Below, in pieces: positions 60,946-64,000 of a stretch of 64,000 bases of DNA; positions within the stretch are counted from its first letter, which is position 1; every line of letters begins with the position of its first letter. Under the pieces are notes generated by a model. That model was not told the origin of the DNA. It made no database searches and saw only the letters and a program-made list of their open reading frames with translations. The position numbers and the translations under genes are program-made. Source of the stretch: an uncultured Oscillibacter sp. Lineage in GTDB: Bacteria > Bacillota > Clostridia > Oscillospirales > Oscillospiraceae. The stretch covers positions 285-64,284 of the forward strand of contig CAJTZK010000011.1 in NCBI GenBank assembly GCA_910583785.1. Reading direction: 5' to 3'.

Positions 60946-61788
60946 ATGAAAACCACCGCTTCTCTCACCCGGAGCAAACGGATCACCACCTTCCTGACCT
61001 ACGCCGCCCTGATTCTGGGTTCCGTCATTATGATCTTCCCCTTTGTGTGGATGATCCTCACCAGCTCTAAGACCATTCCCGAGAGCCTGGCCATCCCGCC
61101 CACCATTTTCCCCAAGGAGCTAATCCTGAGCAACTTCCAGGACGCTATGGAGAGCCTGCCCTTCCTGAACCTGTACTGGAACACGGCGCTGATGATCGTC
61201 TTCCGGGTGCTCTGCGCCATCGTGTTCAGCTCCATGGCGGGCTACGCCTTCGCCAAGCTGAACTTCAAGGGCAAGAACTTCCTCTTCGGCATCGTGCTGG
61301 TCCAGATGTCCCTGCCCAGCCAGATTTTCATCATTCCCCAGTACCAGATGGTGGCCCACATGGGCCTGGCCAATACGATCTTCGCCCTGGTCTTCCCGGG
61401 CCTGGTCAGCGCCTTTGGCGTGTTCTTCCTGCGCCAGACCTACATGGGCATCCCCAATGAAATCGGCGAGGCCGCCTACTTAGACGGCTGCAACCAGTGG
61501 CAGACCTTCACCAAAGTCATGTTCCCCCTGACGGGCACCAGCGTGGCGGCCCTGACCATCTTTACCGCCGTGTTCGCCTACAGCGACCTGATGTGGCCCC
61601 TGGTGGTGAACTCCGATTTGAAGATGATGACCCTCAGCTCGGGTCTTGCGACCCTGCGGGGCCAGTTCACCACCAACTTCCCGGTGCTGATGGCGGGCTC
61701 TTTGCTGGCCATGCTGCCCATGGTGATCCTGTACCTGATCTTCCAGCGCCAGTTCATTGAGGGCATCGCCTCCACTGGCGGCAAGTAA
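60946..61788 (+). CDS. Sugar ABC transporter permease (MalG-like)
   Basis: The 280-residue protein has six membrane segments and the EAA loop IGEAAYLDGCNQWQTFTKVM. It ends with the usual FQRQFIEGIASTGGK of MalG-like permeases. It starts 12 bases after its partner permease behind AAGGAGG. Confidence 0.94.
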   Translation: MKTTASLTRSKRITTFLTYAALILGSVIMIFPFVWMILTSSKTIPESLAIPPTIFPKELILSNFQDAMESLPFLNLYWNTALMIVFRVLCAIVFSSMAGYAFAKLNFKGKNFLFGIVLVQMSLPSQIFIIPQYQMVAHMGLANTIFALVFPGLVSAFGVFFLRQTYMGIPNEIGEAAYLDGCNQWQTFTKVMFPLTGTSVAALTIFTAVFAYSDLMWPLVVNSDLKMMTLSSGLATLRGQFTTNFPVLMAGSLLAMLPMVILYLIFQRQFIEGIASTGGK

Positions 61789-61850
61789 TTTTGGAAAAAG
61801 GCGTCACGAAGTGGACGGCCTTCTTCATACATCATCCACCTTTCTTCCAC

Positions 61851-61882
61851 ACAGCCCCGGCGGTTTATTTCGCCGGGGCTGT
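61851..61882 (+). terminator. Hairpin between the permease and the galactosidase
   Basis: ACAGCCCCGGCG and CGCCGGGGCTGT form a 12-bp stem around an 8-base loop, followed by only a short T-run. It may stop part of the transcripts or protect the transporter message, lowering galactosidase expression relative to the transporter. Confidence 0.55.
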
Positions 61883-62016
61883 ACCTTTCACCAAATTTCA
61901 AATGGGACGGCGGCAAAAATTTGTCGAGTTCCGGCACTTGCTTCCCGGGCAAAACGCGCATACAATTGCCGCAGTTCCATTCCGCGAAAACACATGGCCA
62001 TAGTGAGGACATACTT

Positions 62017-64000
62017 ATGATACGTTGCGACAACGGTCTTTTCACCCTGCACACGAAACACACCACCTACCAGATGAAGGCGGGCGCACACGGCGTCCTG
62101 CTCCACACCTACTACGGCCCCCGGGTGGAGGGCTGCGACCTGTCCTACCGCATCCGGTACGTGGACCGGGGCTTCTCCCCCGTCCCGGAGGAGGCAGGCC
62201 GGGACCGGACCTTCTCCCTGGACGTGCTCCCCCAGGAGTACTCCGCCTGCGGCATGGGGGACTTCCGCCTTCCCGCCCTGGACCTGGAGCTGCCCAACGG
62301 CAGCCGCGGCGCAGACCTCCGGTACAAGTCCTTCCGGGTAGAAGAGGGAAAGTACGCCCTGGAGGGCCTCCCCGCTTTCCGGGGCGGGGAGGGCGAAACC
62401 CTGGTAGTGGTCCTGGAGGACGCCGCCGGCGGGCTGGACGTGGAACTCTATTACGGCGTGCTGGAGGACTATGATATCATCACCCGGGCCGTCAAGCTCT
62501 TCAACCGGGGCGGACAGGCCGTCAAAATCCGCCAGGCCGCTTCCCTCTGCCTGGACTTCCAGCGGGGAGACCTTGACCTCATCACCTTTGACGGCAAGCA
62601 CGTTCTGGAGCGCAGCCCCAGCCGGGGGCCCCTGCTCCCCGGCGTGCGGAGCGCGGGCAGCGTCCGGGGCAGCTCCAGCCACCAGCACAACCCCTTTGTC
62701 ATCCTCTGTGAACACAGCGCCGGAGAAGACCACGGCCTCTGCTACGCCGCCTGCCTCCTCTACAGCGGCAATTTCCAGGCGGCGGCGGAACGGTCCCAGT
62801 TTGAGAACATCCGCCTCACCCTGGGCATCCATCCCTGGCACTTCTGCTGGACCCTCGCTCCTGGAGAGGGCTTTACTACCCCGGAAGCGGCCCTCTGCTG
62901 CAGCAAAGACGGCCTGGCCCCCTTGAGCCACCGGCTGCACCGGGCCATCCGGGAACGGCTCATCCGGGACCCCTGGGCGGGGCAGCCCCGGCCTGTTCTC
63001 CTCAACAACTGGGAAGCCACCATGTTCGATTTTGACGCGGACCGCCTGGCCTCCATCGCCAAAAGCGCCGCCCCTATGGGCATCGGCCTCTTCGTCATGG
63101 ACGACGGCTGGTTCGGGGAGCGAAACAGCGACCTGGCGGGTCTGGGAGACTGGACCGTCAACGAAGAAAAGCTCCCCGGCGGGCTGGAAGCCCTGGTTCC
63201 CCGCATCCAGTCCCAGGGCATGAAGTTCGGCCTCTGGATCGAGCCGGAGATGGTCAATGAGGACAGCGGGCTCTACCGGGCCCACCCGGACTGGGTCCTC
63301 CAAATTCCCGGCCGGGGCAAAGTCCGCAGCCGCCACCAGCTGGCGCTGGACTTCTCCCGCCAGGAGGTCCGGGACCATGTCTACGGCGCTTTAAAAACCG
63401 TGCTCTCCAGCGCGGACATCTCCTATGTCAAATGGGACGTGAACCGGAGCCTGGCCGCCGTCTGGTCCGCCGCCCTTCCGGCGGAACGGCAGGGAGAGGC
63501 CTACCACCGCTACGTCCTGGGCGTGTACGGCATGCTGGAGCGGATGCGCCGGGACTTCCCCCATATGCTCATCGAGGGGTGCAGCGGGGGCGGCGGGCGT
63601 TTTGACGCCGGGATGCTGTACTACACCCCGCAAATCTGGTGCAGCGACAACACCGATGCCATCGACCGCCTCCGCATCCAGTACGGCACCTCCTTCTGTT
63701 ACCCAGTTTGTACCATGGGGGCCCACGTCTCCGCCGTGCCCAACGCCCAGACGGGCCGCTCCGTCTCCATGGAGACCCGGGGCGTAGCGGCCATGCACGG
63801 GACCTTCGGCTATGAAATGGACCCCTCCCGGATTACCCCGGAGGAGCGGGAGGTCATCCGCCGCCAGGTGGCCTTTTTCAAGGAGCATCAGGCCCTCATC
63901 CTCCAGGGGGACTACTACCGCCTCAGCGACCCCTTCCAAAACGGGCCCTTCACCGCCTGGGAGCAGGTCTCCCCCGACAAGCGGGAGGCCCTGGTCTCCG
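62017..64000 (+). CDS. Alpha-galactosidase, GH36 (partial, 3' end outside window)
   Basis: The 661 visible codons run past the window end; full enzymes have about 730. An N-terminal beta-sandwich domain (about 1-330) precedes the catalytic barrel. FVMDDGWFG, LWIEPEMVNEDSGLY and the nucleophile motif KWDVNR (Asp 474) are visible. The acid/base motif CSDNTDAIDRLRIQYG (Asp 544) lies 70 residues later, as in characterised GH36 enzymes. It splits alpha-1,6-linked galactose from raffinose, stachyose or melibiose. No signal peptide is seen, so it works inside the cell after import. Confidence 0.95.
   Translation, partial: MIRCDNGLFTLHTKHTTYQMKAGAHGVLLHTYYGPRVEGCDLSYRIRYVDRGFSPVPEEAGRDRTFSLDVLPQEYSACGMGDFRLPALDLELPNGSRGADLRYKSFRVEEGKYALEGLPAFRGGEGETLVVVLEDAAGGLDVELYYGVLEDYDIITRAVKLFNRGGQAVKIRQAASLCLDFQRGDLDLITFDGKHVLERSPSRGPLLPGVRSAGSVRGSSSHQHNPFVILCEHSAGEDHGLCYAACLLYSGNFQAAAERSQFENIRLTLGIHPWHFCWTLAPGEGFTTPEAALCCSKDGLAPLSHRLHRAIRERLIRDPWAGQPRPVLLNNWEATMFDFDADRLASIAKSAAPMGIGLFVMDDGWFGERNSDLAGLGDWTVNEEKLPGGLEALVPRIQSQGMKFGLWIEPEMVNEDSGLYRAHPDWVLQIPGRGKVRSRHQLALDFSRQEVRDHVYGALKTVLSSADISYVKWDVNRSLAAVWSAALPAERQGEAYHRYVLGVYGMLERMRRDFPHMLIEGCSGGGGRFDAGMLYYTPQIWCSDNTDAIDRLRIQYGTSFCYPVCTMGAHVSAVPNAQTGRSVSMETRGVAAMHGTFGYEMDPSRITPEEREVIRRQVAFFKEHQALILQGDYYRLSDPFQNGPFTAWEQVSPDKREALVS

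Noticed and set aside
61888..63378. A 496-codon minus-strand frame at the window end
   Set aside because: The plus strand encodes GH36 alpha-galactosidase with both catalytic motifs across the same region.

Overview
This window looks like a chromosomal segment of a GC-rich, gut-type, spore-forming Clostridia bacterium of the Oscillospiraceae (Flavonifractor / Lawsonibacter / Oscillibacter-like). The reasons are the Firmicutes-type division and cell-wall (dcw) cluster with spoVD, the sporulation protease SpoIVB, a leucine T-box leader, a MurE with the meso-DAP 'DNPR' motif, and the decayed Firmicutes-type conjugative element. The family assignment is inferred from protein resemblance, because no 16S or other marker is present. 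No rRNA, tRNA or CRISPR array was seen.

Layout. (1) 1-4397: a DUF6033-like gene (cut by the window start) behind an AgrC/AgrA-type histidine kinase and LytTR regulator, then an XRE-cupin regulator paired with a metallo-beta-lactamase-fold hydrolase. (2) 4439-5974: an AT-richer island with a frameshifted HxlR regulator, a truncated flavodoxin-like reductase and an unknown 239-aa protein. (3) 6015-10059: a decayed integrative conjugative element (ICE). It holds a small type IV secretion membrane protein without its start codon, a broken VirB4 ATPase, an intact small ICE protein and a broken MobP3-like relaxase carrying Sel1-like repeats. (4) 10092-13002: a sigma factor/DUF2461 operon, then a tusA-like gene behind a yedE fragment fused to a broken serine recombinase. 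(5) 13134-16443: a membrane-anchored 5'-nucleotidase and SpoIVB.

(6) 16645-30165: the dcw cluster, read on the minus strand as mraZ-rsmH-ftsL-spoVD-murE-mraY-ftsW-murG-murA-ftsQ-ftsZ, with a sigma-A promoter and MraZ boxes in front of mraZ. No murC, murD, murF or ftsA lies in it. (7) 30416-38243: a coiled-coil protein, coaD, rsmD, an ABC importer led by a TM1266-family regulator behind an attenuator-like leader, and a thrC-GNAT-alr run. (8) 38277-44448: a DUF3795 gene, then the leucine operon leuA-leuC-methyltransferase-leuD-leuB under a T-box. (9) 44593-54981: rpsU, an oligopeptide-type binding lipoprotein, pgeF, a small membrane protein, secA, a CoA-dehydratase/activase-like protein, a beta-CASP nuclease and an RlmD-type RNA methyltransferase. 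(10) 55030-64000: a YesL-like protein, a small DUF6199-like protein, and an alpha-galactoside uptake and hydrolysis locus: UgpC/MsmK ATPase, AraC regulator, sugar-binding lipoprotein, two permeases and a GH36 alpha-galactosidase running off the window end.

Together these are mostly ordinary housekeeping genes: envelope synthesis and division, secretion, leucine and threonine synthesis, translation and RNA modification. A sugar locus and one heavily eroded mobile-element region accompany them. The least explained parts are the Sel1-repeat relaxase, the leader and transporter next to the TM1266 regulator, the methyltransferase inside the leucine operon, and the sigma factor/DUF2461 pair.
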